This document shows positions 11,653-22,919 of a DNA stretch of 64,000 bases, one piece after another. Source of the stretch: Alternaria dauci (taxonomy: Eukaryota > Ascomycota > Dothideomycetes > Pleosporales > Pleosporaceae); assembly GCF_042100115.1 (NCBI RefSeq), contig NC_091274.1, positions 1,736,001 through 1,800,000 of the forward strand, in the 5' to 3' direction. Position 1 is the stretch's first letter; the number at the start of each line of letters is the position of its first letter. The position numbers and the translations under genes were made by a program. The notes beneath the pieces were generated by a model that was not told where the DNA came from, did not search any database, and saw only the letters and a program-made list of their open reading frames with translations.

Positions 11653-12179
11653 GTTGGATGGAAAGGTTTGGTTAATTGCACCAGAGATGTCCTTGTTTAG
11701 TTCAAAAGTACTTTGCCATTTTTTGTGTACCGAGCGCGATCTACCACATAGTCCTAGATACCCATTGAATCTCACAGTTGCGTCTTCAAAAAAGAACCCA
11801 CACGACGTGCACTGATCTGATTGTGGAAATGCTCTTCATGTAGGCACCGTGACTGACCAGGTCACGCGTCCCCATCAGCCGAACGGGCAGTGCGAGACGA
11901 TCGGCAACGCGGCCGGACGTTAGCGCCATCTCTTATCGCCGAGGCTCATCACTCGTCACGCAGTCTCACGCGCCTCACTCGGCCATCAACCATCACGGGT
12001 CGCAGCTCAGAGCTGCCTATTACCTTGCTATCGCTGCCTCGATCTCGACTCTGACATCCCTCCATCTCGCCTCCGCATTCCATCTGGACATAGCTCGCGT
12101 CTTTGTCCATCACACATCACGTTGCGATACCGCGTCCGATAAGTGTTGCCGAGCTCCAGGAGCTCGACTCGTCTCCATC
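11653..12179. other. Intergenic, promoter and leader of the SLC35F6-like gene
   Basis: Pyrimidine-rich from about 11990 to 12180, as in fungal leaders. An inverted repeat lies directly before the next ATG at 12150-12166. No gene is seen. Confidence 0.5.
12150..12166. repeat. 17-nt inverted repeat just upstream of a start codon
   Basis: CGAGCTCC, a single A, then GGAGCTCG: two perfect 8-bp arms around one base, ending 13 nt before the ATG at 12180. It may be a protein-binding palindrome or a feature of the transcript leader. Confidence 0.5.
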
Positions 12180-13515
12180 ATGGCGGTCAAAGCTGCAGTA
12201 CCGTTCTTGGTGGCTATGATGCTGTTGACGGGTGTGTGTAATACGTTGCTCACCAAGTACCAAGTATGTAAAGCCTCATGTGCAGCTACCCTGCAGCGAG
12301 ATGCTGACTGCGCGCAACTAGGACATGCAATGCGTCAAGAACTGCGACTCCCCTTCGCCCAAATATCGCAGCCATTTCGAACAGCCTGTTCTCCAGACGC
12401 TTCAGATGTTCATCGGCGAAATGGGTTGCTGGCTGGTTATCGGTGCCTTCCAGCTCTACCAGCGGTATGCGAGCGCCAAGGCTGGCTACGAAGCCATCCC
12501 AGATAATGAAGGGTCAGAGGACAGCGAGACGGGTGCTGTCGCCAACCCACTGAGGCCCGCACATCCGGATGATGAGGGCAGAATACCGCTCGAGGGACGC
12601 AGCATCTTCTTGTTGGCGCTTCCAGCCTGCTGCGATATTGCCGGAACCACGCTTATGAACGTTGGCCTGTTGTTTGTCGCTGCTAGTATCTACCAGATGA
12701 CTAGAGGCGCACTCGTCCTTTTCGTCGGCTTGTTCAGCGTCTGGTTCCTTAAGCGTCATCTTGGACTCTACAAGTGGTTCTCGCTCTTTGTTGTCGTAGC
12801 TGGTGTCGCTGTTGTCGGACTCGCAGGTGCTATTACCAAGGACGACAAAGCATCCCCTGGCCATCAATCAATTCATGATGAGGCGACCGGCTCGGTTGGC
12901 ATGGAGGCGGCGCCTTCGCAGGCCGCCATGACCATTATCGGTGTACTGCTTATTGCCGGCGCGCAAATCTTCACTGCGACACAATTCGTGCTTGAAGAGA
13001 GAATCATGGAGAAGTATGCCATGGAGCCGATCAAGGTTGTTGGCTGGGAGGGTGTTTTTGGCTTCCTGGTTACGCTCGTTGGCATGATTGTTCTACATTT
13101 TGCAATTGGAACTGGATACTTCAACGCCAGAGAGGGACTGTACCAGATGACTCACTACCGTGCCATCGCAGTGTCCTCGCTGTTGATCATGGTCAGCATA
13201 GGGTATGTCTTCTTCCACTTGCATCTTCAACCGTTACTAACAAGTCGCAGTGGCTTCAACTTCTTCGGTCTGTCCGTAACTCGGACCGTCTCCGCCACTT
13301 CGCGCTCCACGATCGATACTTGCCGCACACTCTTCATCTGGATCGTGTCGCTTGGCCTCGGCTGGGAGACGTTCAAGTGGCTTCAGGTTGCGGGTTTCGC
13401 TCTGCTAGTGTACGGTACCTTCTTGTTCAATGACCTCATTCGTCCCCCGATTAAGGCGTGCGTGGAAAGGGAGAACGAGCCTCTGCTGCCTGAGGGTCCT
13501 ATCGAGCATATCTAG
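12180..13515 (+). CDS. SLC35F6-like multi-pass membrane carrier
   Basis: Three exons, 12180-12263, 12322-13202 and 13251-13515, code for 409 residues. The N-terminal hydrophobic helix ends in LLTKYQD, followed by a conserved-looking FEQPVLQT segment. A polar acidic loop then precedes two EamA-like bundles of hydrophobic helices. Segments such as CCDIAGTTLMNVGL and YQMTRGALVLFVGLFSV are typical of the SLC35F/SLC35F6 (drug/metabolite transporter) branch, known from lysosomal or Golgi membranes in animals. The substrate is not known from sequence. Intron 2 (48 nt) is a multiple of three without stops, so an unspliced transcript would add 16 residues in frame. It was called an intron because it has GTATGT and CGCAG ends and removal joins two helices cleanly. 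Confidence 0.82.
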
Positions 13516-13868
13516 CATGTGAAGGGAGAAGATGAGGGCGCGGCGGCGCTTTGGGAGCACGGAGACTGGAATTGGCATTGGTCGGCGTTTGGGAATCTCT
13601 TGTATACAGATATTGAACGTCATCTCTTGTACCCGGTAAAATTCATATGCATACTGCTTGACGTGTTCATAAAATGGGGATCCAGATGCGGCCATCTACG
13701 AGCTTCTTCGTATGGTGAATGGAGGTGGTCCGAGCTTTAGCGCCCACTTGCTTCGCTTAGCATTTTGGTCGCTCTCACGGAAATCCACTACGACTTCAAT
13801 AACAACGGCTCGACTTTTCTGAACACCCACGCCCGGAGTTCAGATACGCCCTTCCACAGTTCGACAAA

Positions 13869-14951
13869 ATGGCCACCACTCAAACCGCAATGTGAGTTTA
13901 CCTGCGTGCCATCGCATGGCAAAGACGCGCAATTGGGAATGAGTACTGACGGCCTGCAGCTCCAAGAGGAGAAAGTTCGTTGCTGGTACGATACACCCTT
14001 CCTGCAGGTAGAAGATGAGGCATGCAAGAGACGGTCATGTTTGGGCATGGCAACGTGGCGTGCAACTCCACGAGGCTCAAGACGTCGAATGCGAGATATG
14101 AGGGGCATTGCGCACACAGACCGGTCGCTAACATCACCTTCCACAGACGGTGTCTTCTACGCCGAGCTGAACGAGTTCTTCCAGCGCGAGCTGGCCGAGG
14201 AGGGCTACTCCGGCGTCGAGGTCCGCGTCACCCCCACTGTCACCGACATCATCATCCGCGCCACACATACCCAGGAGGTTCTCGGAGAGCAGGGTCGCCG
14301 CATCCGTGAGCTCACCTCGCTCATCCAGAAGCGATTCAAGTTCCCCGAGAACTCCGTCTCCCTCTACGCCGCCAAGGTCCAGAACCGTGGTCTCTCCGCC
14401 GTCGCCCAGTGCGAGTCCCTCCGATACAAGCTTCTCAATGGTCTGGCCGTCCGAAGGGCCTGCTACGGTGTCCTGAGGTTCATCATGGAGTCTGGTGCTA
14501 AGGGTTGCGAGGTTGTTGTTTCCGGAAAGCTCAGGGCCGCCCGTGCCAAGAGCATGAAGTTCACTGTAGGCACACACACATGGGATGCAGTGAGAAATGG
14601 CATACTAACGTCATACAGGACGGTTTCATGATCCACTCCGGTCAGCCCGCCAAGGACTTCATTGACCACGCTACCCGCCACGTCCTGCTCCGCCAGGGTG
14701 TTCTCGGTATCAAGGTCAAGATCATGCGCGGCTCCGACCCCGAGGGCAAGGCCGGCCCATCCAAGACTCTCCCCGACTCCGTCACCATCATCGAGCCCAA
14801 GGAGGAGCAGCCCGTTGTCCAGCCCATGTCGCAAGACTACGGTGCCAAGGCCATCGCTGCTCAGCAAGCCGCGGAGCAGGCCAGGCAGGCCGAGCAAGGC
14901 GAGGGCGAGGCCCAGCCAGCTGGTGGTGAGGGTTACTCTGAGGAGCAGTAG
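13869..14951 (+). CDS. RPS3: 40S ribosomal protein uS3 (S3)
   Basis: Four exons, 13869-13891, 13960-13985 (a 26-nt exon), 14147-14565 and 14619-14951, give 266 residues. After the short start the chain reads [20 protein letters not shown], the invariant uS3 N-terminus. The KH domain ([17 protein letters not shown]) and the C-terminal domain with [17 protein letters not shown] follow. The tail is Gln/Glu/Ala-rich, as in other filamentous fungi. uS3 sits at the mRNA entry channel of the small subunit. Intron 3 has a TACTAAC branch site. Introns crowding the 5' end are usual for fungal ribosomal protein genes. Confidence 0.97.
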
Positions 14952-15353
14952 GTTGATAATTTGCTGCGGGCGCAATGAGGTTACGAAAAGGCATTTAGCG
15001 GAAGGATATGATGCCATCACGAACCCTGACACATCTTCCTTTGCACATTCGGAATGGACTGGGCTGTTTTTTGACACGGGAGGGAAAGGAGTCTGCACTG
15101 CTTCACTGCTATGTACTCAATGAAACCACCCAAACATCAAATATGGCTCGACCACACGAAAAATGTTCTGATCATTGTCACCGTTCTTTGCTAGTTTTCT
15201 CTTGCATGTTTATGTTTGATTCGTCTTGATACATAAGTGTACTACGATCATGCGCACGAACACTTGGGAATACTTCCGGTGTGCCAAATATAGCCTTTCT
15301 GGTGTGCTAACGCGCGCAATATGTACATTTCCAAAGGGAAAGAGAACAATCTC
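14952..15353. other. Convergent intergenic region
   Basis: Lies between the uS3 stop and the GH53 stop. It should hold both 3' UTRs. No other feature is seen. Confidence 0.5.
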
Positions 15354-16418
15354 TCAGATGCTACCGAAAACAGCCAGACTACTCATGACCTTGCCGTCAT
15401 TACCAACCATGAGGTTCCATCCACAGCTGCTGCCCAGCCCTGGGTTCTCAATCCAGGCTGGCTCCCAGTAGAACAGACCAGTGCCTTTCCCATTTGGCAC
15501 AGCAGCCACGCGCTTCGCAACCTCCTTCATCCACTGTGTCTGGCCATCCGCACTGATTGGAATGCTCTTTACATCCGCAGGGAAAGCAGTTGATGGGTTA
15601 GGGCAGTAACTCGGCCAGTTGGTCTCAACGACCATGACCTCCTTGCCATATTTCTTCGCCATGTTGGTCAAGCTCGTGCCGAGCGCAGACAGCGTAGCAG
15701 CGCTATTGTAGAAGGGGTAGTAGGACACACCCTGGACATCATAGTCTGCGGCCGATAGTCCACCACCTGATCCGAGCACGAGATCGTACCACCACTGCTG
15801 TGTCTCCCAGTTCCAGCCGTTGTCTAGGTGGATCATGATCTTGGGTTTGGGGCTCATGGAAGACTCCTTGATGGCTTTGGATGCGGATTTGAGCAGCGCG
15901 GCGACGTTCTTTGGTCCATCGGTGCCAGAGAGCTGGCCGATGGGGAACAAGAGGCCGGGTGTGATTTCATTGCCGATGCTCACAAGATTGAGGGCGATGC
16001 CGTTGGTAGAGAAGGTATTGATGACGTTCTTGGTGTAGTCGTACACTTGCTTGATGAGGGCCTCGCGGTTTAGCGATTTCCATGCTGCTGGTACGACTTG
16101 CTTGCCTGGGTCGGCCCAGTTGTCGCTGTAGTGGAAGTCGAGGTAGATGCCTAGACCAGCCGCTTTCGCGCGTTTGGCGAGTTTGATGTTGTAGTCGAGG
16201 TTGTAGTTTCCATCCGAGGGATTCACCCAGATGCGCTGGCGGACGGTATTCACGCCGCTGTTCTTGAGAATCGTCTCGAGAGGCTGGACCGTGCCGGCCG
16301 CGTTTTTGTACTTTTTGCCGGCCGCTTCTTCGATAAGAAGAGAAGACCAGTCTGCGCCTTTGTAGGGCAGGGCGGCGAGTGCCGTACTAGCGAAGAGGAG
16401 GAGGGAGGTAAACCGCAT
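15354..16418 (-). CDS. Secreted arabinogalactan endo-beta-1,4-galactanase (GH53)
   Basis: An intronless gene of 354 residues. Residues 1-15 are a signal peptide (MRFTSLLLFASTALA). The mature part starts with LPYKGADWSS, typical of GH53. The acid/base Glu is E151 in the SIGNEITPG motif and the nucleophile is E265 in VMVVETNWP. The aromatic glycan-binding sequence YLDFHYSDNWADPGKQ and the C-terminal GLFYWEPAW are also family hallmarks. The length matches fungal enzymes. It should cleave beta-1,4-galactan side chains of pectin outside the cell. A TATATA element lies 63-68 nt upstream. It fits functionally with the polygalacturonase at 43.3 kb. Confidence 0.96.
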   Translation of the reverse strand: MRFTSLLLFASTALAALPYKGADWSSLLIEEAAGKKYKNAAGTVQPLETILKNSGVNTVRQRIWVNPSDGNYNLDYNIKLAKRAKAAGLGIYLDFHYSDNWADPGKQVVPAAWKSLNREALIKQVYDYTKNVINTFSTNGIALNLVSIGNEITPGLLFPIGQLSGTDGPKNVAALLKSASKAIKESSMSPKPKIMIHLDNGWNWETQQWWYDLVLGSGGGLSAADYDVQGVSYYPFYNSAATLSALGTSLTNMAKKYGKEVMVVETNWPSYCPNPSTAFPADVKSIPISADGQTQWMKEVAKRVAAVPNGKGTGLFYWEPAWIENPGLGSSCGWNLMVGNDGKVMSSLAVFGSI

Positions 16419-17081
16419 CGTGAACTAGGATGATCGATGCTGAGATGGGATGCCTTTCGTCCATCCAAGAAACCAGCAACTATATACCAGCACTCATTAC
16501 ATATCCCGTCACTGAAGAGCACCTGGGCAAACGTTTGAGGATGGCGGATAAACCTCTACATGCGGCAACGCATCCCCTTCAATTTACACCGTCAGGCATT
16601 TTCATTCGAACGTGACACCAGGTCATCAGTCTAGAAGAGTGAGAAATAGTACTTCCTCCAATAAAAGCCGGTGCCGGTATACCAGGCGTAGTTTCGAAAC
16701 ATATGAAATGCCGAAGCGAGCTTTGCCGTGTGGGGAAATTGAACCGGGGTAATGACATAAAGCTCCGGGGAAAACGTAACCAGAATTGCCGCGGAACACG
16801 TGGGAGTTGGTGCGGAGATGCGTGTACGGAGGAAATGAGTTCCGGATGAAGCAACTCAAGAGAAAATGAGGCTAGTGTCATTTGCTTGATCTGGTGCCTT
16901 GTTGTTTTCGCAGTGTACGTTGTAGTAAAAATAGGGTGTTACAGTGAGGATCCTGGAAAAAGTGGAGAGATAGTCTGTAGATGAAACAGTTGAGAGATGT
17001 ACAAGAGATGCAAGGACAGTTGAGAGCATAATTTACACAGTGAACCTACAGGCCGCCGTGAACAAAAGGGCGGTACTTGCT
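16419..17081. other. Intergenic: GH53 promoter and downstream flank of the Sdh5 gene
   Basis: Apart from the TATA-like element near the GH53 start, nothing is recognisable. Confidence 0.5.
16481..16486 (-). promoter_or_regulatory. TATA-like element of the GH53 gene
   Basis: TATATA lies 63-68 nt upstream of the ATG on the coding strand. This is a plausible core promoter position if the leader is short. Confidence 0.4.
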
Positions 17082-18123
17082 TTACTGATCGAAGTTCTTG
17101 ATCTCGGGCATCATTCCCAGACCCTTACCTTCCTGTTGTGTTTTGCCTTCGCCCTCGATGACACCTCCCGCCTTGCGCTCATTGACATGCCTCCGGAGCA
17201 AGCTCAGAATTTCGCTGCCCTTCCACCTGCTAGGCACAGGCCTATATGCAGGCTTGAAAGTGCCAACAGTCTGCGCCCACTCGCCCTCTCCAGGTTGTCT
17301 CTTGCGCTCGTCCTTCTCAGGTAACTTCGTCTGTGCCGTTGCGTCCATGCCCTGTGCGTTGGCGGTAGACAATGCAGAGCCACCGCCCTCGGCTGTCTCA
17401 TGGGACGTGGGTGTGGGTTCTTGAGTTGCCCAGTAGTAGATGTCCCAGTCGTTTTCGTCGAGGAAAGTGTCGTACTGCTGCATCAGGGAAGGAGACATGG
17501 TGCTTAGGTGGGCGTCGGCGAAGGTGCTGAGAAGGAGATCACTTTCTAGGGTTCCCCTCTTGCGGCTCTGATCTGATTGTTCGTTAGCCATGCTTCGTCC
17601 CAATCCAGGTATTGTATGTGCGATGGGAGATGGGAGATGGGCAATGTATGAACGGACATAATAACCTCGCACGCATAGTGTTCGGGTCTTCTCCAGTCCT
17701 GCGGATAGGCTCGACCTTGAACTTGGCGCCTTCCATCTCGCCAACACCTAGTTCGCTGTTTGCTCCGCTGACGTCCTGATCCTTGCTGCCCTGCGTTCCT
17801 CCCGTCATGCGCTCCGTGTTCTCAGGCACAGAGTCTTTGGGTACGAAGTTGCCGTTGGCATTGGTGATCAATTCGGGCGGTGCGGCGTCCTCGCCAATCG
17901 AAGGCATCTCATTGGCAATGGTAGAGGTGGTGCTGGTGAGATGAGGGTTCAGAGGCCTCTCAATCTGGTATTTGCGGTACGTCTCCGAAGTGTCGTTTGT
18001 GCGCTTGTTGAGAGCTTCAAACTCATTGTTGCGGATAGTGGAAACGCCAAAGGTCCGGCACTGGGTACGCTTGAGGGAGAACAGAGCGCGCGATGAGCGA
18101 GCAACTAGTCTTGAAGATGCCAT
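17082..18123 (-). CDS. SDH5: Succinate dehydrogenase assembly factor 2 (Sdh5/SDHAF2), mitochondrial
   Basis: Two exons, 18123-17658 and 17572-17082, code for 318 residues. The basic N-terminus ([20 protein letters not shown]) is a mitochondrial presequence. The Sdh5 core spans the splice junction: [15 protein letters not shown] joined to [18 protein letters not shown], then [20 protein letters not shown]. This family is needed for covalent FAD attachment to the flavoprotein subunit of succinate dehydrogenase in the matrix. The donor is GTCCGT, poor by consensus, but only this junction restores the conserved RLLYQSRKRG. The protein is about twice the length of the yeast factor because of low-complexity regions before and after the core. 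Confidence 0.9.
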
Positions 18124-18604
18124 GGTGCAGACGGTATGTCGTGAGGCTTCAATTGGCGTTGAGACAGATTATCGAAGGAGGGTGTTGCCGAGGGCTGTAG
18201 AAAACGTCACCGGGCCAAAGCTCGCGGATTACTAAGGCGAAAACGAACCCTGTGATCGGCTTGGGGAGTCTATTACTCCTACACATCGACCAATGCCATT
18301 TCGGCCATTTACACGTATTGGAATTTTGCGCCCTGATCGATGCAATCGAAGACATGCGTAGCTGCGCAATTCTCACCCCACTCCTAGGCTATACACAACT
18401 ACAGTATTATCGTCACCGCTACTTTGCAATTATTTTCCTCTGGAAACAATGTCACTAGATCGCCGTGTTCTCTTTTCGCAGGCGACCCTCCCAAAACATT
18501 ACCCCTACTAAGGGCGATCAACTGTCAATGACCAATACGGCAAAAAAAGTGCATGGCGAGCTTCCAATAGACCACTAGTGTGTAACACAAACTCGTGAGA
18601 GATT

Positions 18605-19648
18605 TCAAGACCGTGCTTTAGGTAGTGTATAGCCGCCCGCGTCGTTGAAGAACTTGCCGCCTCTCATCATGATATCGAACATCTCCTTTCCTAGCCAATC
18701 TTTCGTTGCGCTTGTTCTTGCCACTTCAATCTCTCTCACCAAGTTGCCTGCGACCTAGAAACTGATATCAGCACTAGTTTCTCGAAGGAGAGATGGCTAT
18801 GAAGCTTTCCAGACTCACCATCATGCTATGGCCTTGCCTCCCAGGATGCATACTTGTAGTCACAATGGCACTAGCTACGTCTTCGGTTGTGTTTGCTGGC
18901 AGACTATACTCCTTCCACTTGTCCGAGTAACCTGAAGTAATGTGCGTAGGGGTGAAGAAGGGTGCGACAACATTGACTCTGACGCCAAGCTGCTGGGCAA
19001 CAGCCTGTGAGGCTCGCGCCAAACCTACTACGCCGTGCTTGGAAGATACGTACGAGACAACACCAGTTCCACCAAAGTATCCAGATGTTGAGGCGACAAG
19101 TACAATGGAACCTCGTGCACCGTCCGAGTCTAATGTGTTCGACTTCATCGAATACATAGCCATCCGGAGAGCTATTGTGTATTAGAGACGGACGTCGAGA
19201 GAGTAAATGTGTGAGAGGTCGATAACCTACTGTTCATAGTGCCTTTCAAATTGACGTCGATGATCTTGCCGGCTTCAGTCGCCTCCATTAGCTCCCCTTG
19301 CTCGTCTTCTTCAAATTCGAAGAAACCACTACTCTCCATCAGTCCTGCATTCGCCACGACGATGTCTACCTGTCCAAATGTCTTCTTTGTCTCCCGAAAC
19401 AGACTTTGCATGTCGCTCCAACTAACGATGTCGGTAGGGTGATAAATGGCTCGTGATGGTTCGGCTAGAGATGAAATGAGAGTATTGGCTGCCTCTTTGG
19501 AGGAAGGAAGATCGGCTACAACGATGTTACAGCCATGAATATGGTAGGTACGGGCTGTTTCCGCACCAATACCATTTGCGGCGCCTGTGATGATGACGGT
19601 TTTGGGCTTGCCATTGGGCAGGCGGTGGCACGAATTGCTAGTGGCCAT
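18605..19648 (-). CDS. Short-chain dehydrogenase/reductase (SDR)
   Basis: Three exons, 19648-19231, 19171-18819 and 18754-18605, give 306 residues. The nucleotide-binding motif TGAANGIG, the acidic residue after strand 2 (VVADL), the NAG motif in IVVANAGLM, the catalytic serine region and the YVSSK active-site pair are all present. It is a classical NAD(P)-dependent oxidoreductase of the Rossmann fold, with general likeness to 15-hydroxyprostaglandin-dehydrogenase-type SDRs. Its substrate is unknown. The acidic residue after strand 2 suggests NAD preference. The start codon lies 471 nt from the divergent start of the carboxymuconolactone-decarboxylase-like gene, so the two may share a promoter. 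Confidence 0.9.
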
Positions 19649-20119
19649 ACTTCCTGGTCGTACTCAGGCTTCGGCCACCGCTTCTCGACAAGTATTCGTA
19701 TGCAAGGGAAAATACTTCCATATGAGGACGCTGACAATGGAGGTCGATGGAGAGGGTGCTACATTATGGTGCTCTAAATCAATTCCCAGGTAGACTCTCC
19801 CAAATTGCGGCTTACATGCTGCATTTATCCTGAAATGAAGTTGTGCGATGAGGGCGGATACGCCAGTTTCGGGGAGAGATGAGCCTCTCCGTAAGAGTAT
19901 GGTGGTGGAGGAGGCGGAGAAGGTTATGTCTACCCCGCATGCCTGCCTTGGAGCGACGCGCGCCGAATCTTGAAGACGCGTCGCAGCCGCGATCGGTCCT
20001 TGAACATGCTTCATTATCCCGAATATCGGAAGAAGCAATGACGACAGTCGGCAGACGTCCCGAGAGGCGAATTGTTGTGCTACTACTTCGGACTCCTCCG
20101 TCACAGGAAGAAAGCCATC
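19649..20119. promoter_or_regulatory. Shared divergent promoter region of SDR and CMD-like genes
   Basis: 471 nt separate the two start codons. No clear TATA element or long repeat was seen. The arrangement allows common control, but no specific operator is recognisable. Confidence 0.4.
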
Positions 20120-21061
20120 ATGTCGACTAATACGATCCCGATACCCCGCGATCCAACCGACGGCGAGGCTCTTGCCCTATTCAAGGCGGTAGAGGAGAGG
20201 TTCCCGTCGCGGTCACTTGGAGCTGACAAGTGGTATGTCCTTCTGGTATGGGCTCATTCTCCGTGCACATACAAGAGCAGTGATTAAGTCTTTGTAGCTC
20301 GCGTCAATCGTTGGCGGCGGGCAGCCCGGCTTCGCGCCCTTACTCTACAAGGAACTCATCAAGCGACCCGAATATCAGACACCTGAGCAACGCCAGGCTT
20401 TGATGCGAAGAATTCGCGAGACACTGTTCAAACTCATCGTCATTGTGGGTGTGTGCAAGCCGCTGGAAGCTATCTTCGACATCGATGCAATTACGAACCC
20501 AGAGGACAAGGATTATACTTTCTCGAGGTATGGAACAGATATCGTCAGCAAACGACCATGGAGACTTATCATAGGGCAGAGAGGGATGGCAATGCGATGA
20601 AGAAAACTCAAAACGTGGCGCAGCATGGCAAGGCCGCTTGTACCAGCACAATCAGAAGGGCATCGACGACGTGCTAGCATCACAGAAGGATTTTGGCATG
20701 TAATGTCAACCCGTTCTGTGGCCTTACACTGACAAGATGCAGACTGGACGAGCAAGCAAATCACATACGGACTCTATCTATCTGATCACAGCATCCTCAA
20801 CGACGTTGAAACCGAGCTCACCGTACTCAGTGGCATCATGATTCAGAATCTGCCCAGAGAAACCGCGTGGCATCTGCGTGGTACCAGGCGTATTGGCGTT
20901 AGCAAAGACGACGTTGAGACGATCCAACAATGCGTAAGGCAGCAATCAATCTATGCCTCATGGGCCATACTGACCTCGCCCAGATTGAACTTGTCGCCAA
21001 CTTCTGTGGCTTGCGGCTGCACAAGGTGCCAAGGGTCGCGGACATTGAGCATGAGGTTTAA
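20120..21061 (+). CDS. Carboxymuconolactone-decarboxylase/AhpD-like protein
   Basis: Five exons are proposed: 20120-20245, 20298-20527, 20580-20695, 20743-20933 and 20984-21061, 246 residues. The chain has an all-helical look: LGADKWYVLLLASIVGG, LFKLIVIVGVCKPLEAIF, ITYGLYLSDHSILNDVETE and the C-terminal LRLHKVPRVADIEHEV. This resembles the fungal AhpD-like/CMD superfamily. It lacks the CxxC redox pair of true AhpD, so peroxidase activity is doubtful and the reaction is unknown. Frame continuity at intron 3 requires a GC donor at 20696. The nearby GT at 20700 puts the next exon out of frame. Confidence 0.68.
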
Positions 21062-21582
21062 GTTGATATTCGGAACAACCAATATGTGCTATAACGGAGG
21101 ATGAGAGGCTACTTTCCATCACCGGCTCTACTTACCGCACGCACGTCTTTATGCTCACGCACTAGATCAGAAAATAGTGATGAAAAACGAGGCGTGGCGA
21201 TTCGTGTAAATCTTACATCAGAAGATGCGCCCGATTCAATTTGAAAAAACGAAAGACTGATATTCAGAACGGCTAATCGTGCCTAAAGATGCTCATACAT
21301 GCATCAAGGAACCCCCTCTTTTGAGCCCGTCCCAGCCAAGTCTAATATGATGATAAAACAAGCTGAAGGGATATGCTGTACAAGAACGTAGCGATGAGAC
21401 ATGAGACGCCGACGGACGCCGAAAAGAAGGACCCGCAAGACACAACATTGGCTTAGATGGCAGTTATATGAGGATCGTGCGTAGAATCGTTCCAAGATTG
21501 GTGAAGCAGGTTGCGATGCGCGTGCGCCGAGTGTGGGTATCTTGGATAAAACCTAAAGGCTCTCAATCGATTCGAAGTTGCC
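21062..21582. other. Convergent intergenic region
   Basis: 3' flanks of the CMD-like gene and the GT34 gene. Nothing recognisable. Confidence 0.45.
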
Positions 21583-22919
21583 CTACCAACCTTCGTCCTT
21601 TTGATTCTTGCCCTTTTCTTTCTTGGCAGCGGCCTTTTCCTCTTCAGTCATCTCAATCAGCTCCGCGCCTTCAAGCTTAAAGCCCTTCGCATCCACAATG
21701 TGCTCACTCGCGGAGCCCAGGTACGCCTCGTGCAATCGCGGTAGGAAGTACTGCATGACGCTGTCCGCCAGGTTCTTAGCTACAAGGCCTTTGTCGATCC
21801 AGAAATGTCGTACGAAGACGCCTTTGCAACCGCCTCGGTGCGCGGCCTCGGGTGCGCCGTTGGCTTCGACACAGGGGAGAACGCGGATGTCGTCCGGTCG
21901 ATCGTAGTCGTAACGGAGATAGTTTCCAAAGGCGGCTTGTTCGTGCGCCCAATCCGTCTTCCAATGCGCGCAGCCCTTGTACTTGGTCTCAGAAGGGCAT
22001 TCCGCCCAGGCCTTGTACATCTCTTGTGTCCTCTTGCTCTGTCGTGCGATGACGAATCCAGTATTCAGGTATCGGTTGCCCTTGGCATCGTAGTTCTGCG
22101 GCTCGTTCGGGTCGATAGACATCATGGCGAGAGTATCGTCGGTCATGTTCCAGTAGTTGAGCAGCCACTCGAGCGGCAGGTGTGGATAGTGGAACATGAC
22201 GTCCGAGTCCATGAAAACAATGTACTCATGGGTCTTGAGCGCTTCCTTCATCATTGGAACCTTGACCCATGTGCCCCACCGGTCGGCATAGTCGGGTGCG
22301 CGAATGAACTTGTAATCGTAACCGTGTATTTGTGCTGTTACGTGTTAGCCGAGTCGCTGCATGTCCGCTCCACATGTCAAAGCTGTCGTTTGCAACCTGC
22401 CACGTGCCGTGGAAACGTACCGAACATGTAATGCCCCAGCATGCCCGCACTCAACGAGCGCATGCCCTTCCACTTCAACTGCGGGTCCATAAGCTGACCC
22501 TTGTCCGTCAACGGTCGACTGTCAATGTCCAGTATAAGCACTTTCTTGCCTAGCTTGCTCTTGAATTTCGGTTCGCCTGATAGTCTGTATATGTCTCCAT
22601 CTTCGTCGGTAAAGTTTGCGGCGTCGATTGGATGTATTATCGGACCATAGAGGGCTTTGATTATTGTCGCCATCGAAACGTCGTCTTTGGGTAGTGAGAC
22701 ATTTTGCGTATGCGGGTACCTATAGTGGTTTTGTTAGCCATGCCTCTGTGCGAAGGCTATTCAAACGTACTGTGACCGAAGGCTGCTCGGCATGTATGCA
22801 GAAGGATAGCTGAAGTAAATCAAAGCCAATGCCATGGGTATCATGGTGATCAGTAAAACACGTCGCCATCGCCCTTGTGGCCCCATGTTGGCCAGCGATT
22901 GGTATGAGTAGTCGGACAT
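21583..22919 (-). CDS. GT34 family glycosyltransferase (Gma12/Mnn10 type)
   Basis: Three exons, 22919-22771, 22719-22421 and 22334-21583, give 399 residues. A short cytoplasmic tail and one hydrophobic helix at about 21-37 make it a type II Golgi membrane protein. The catalytic domain holds the DxD motif as D192-S193-D194 in EYIVFMDSDVMF, then LNTGFVIARQ and HEQAAFGNYL, all GT34 hallmarks. The family transfers galactose or mannose from nucleotide sugars to N-linked or O-linked mannan in the Golgi. Which sugar applies here is not visible. The C-terminal tail is Lys/Glu-rich. All exon junctions follow GTACGT donors and keep frame. Confidence 0.92.
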
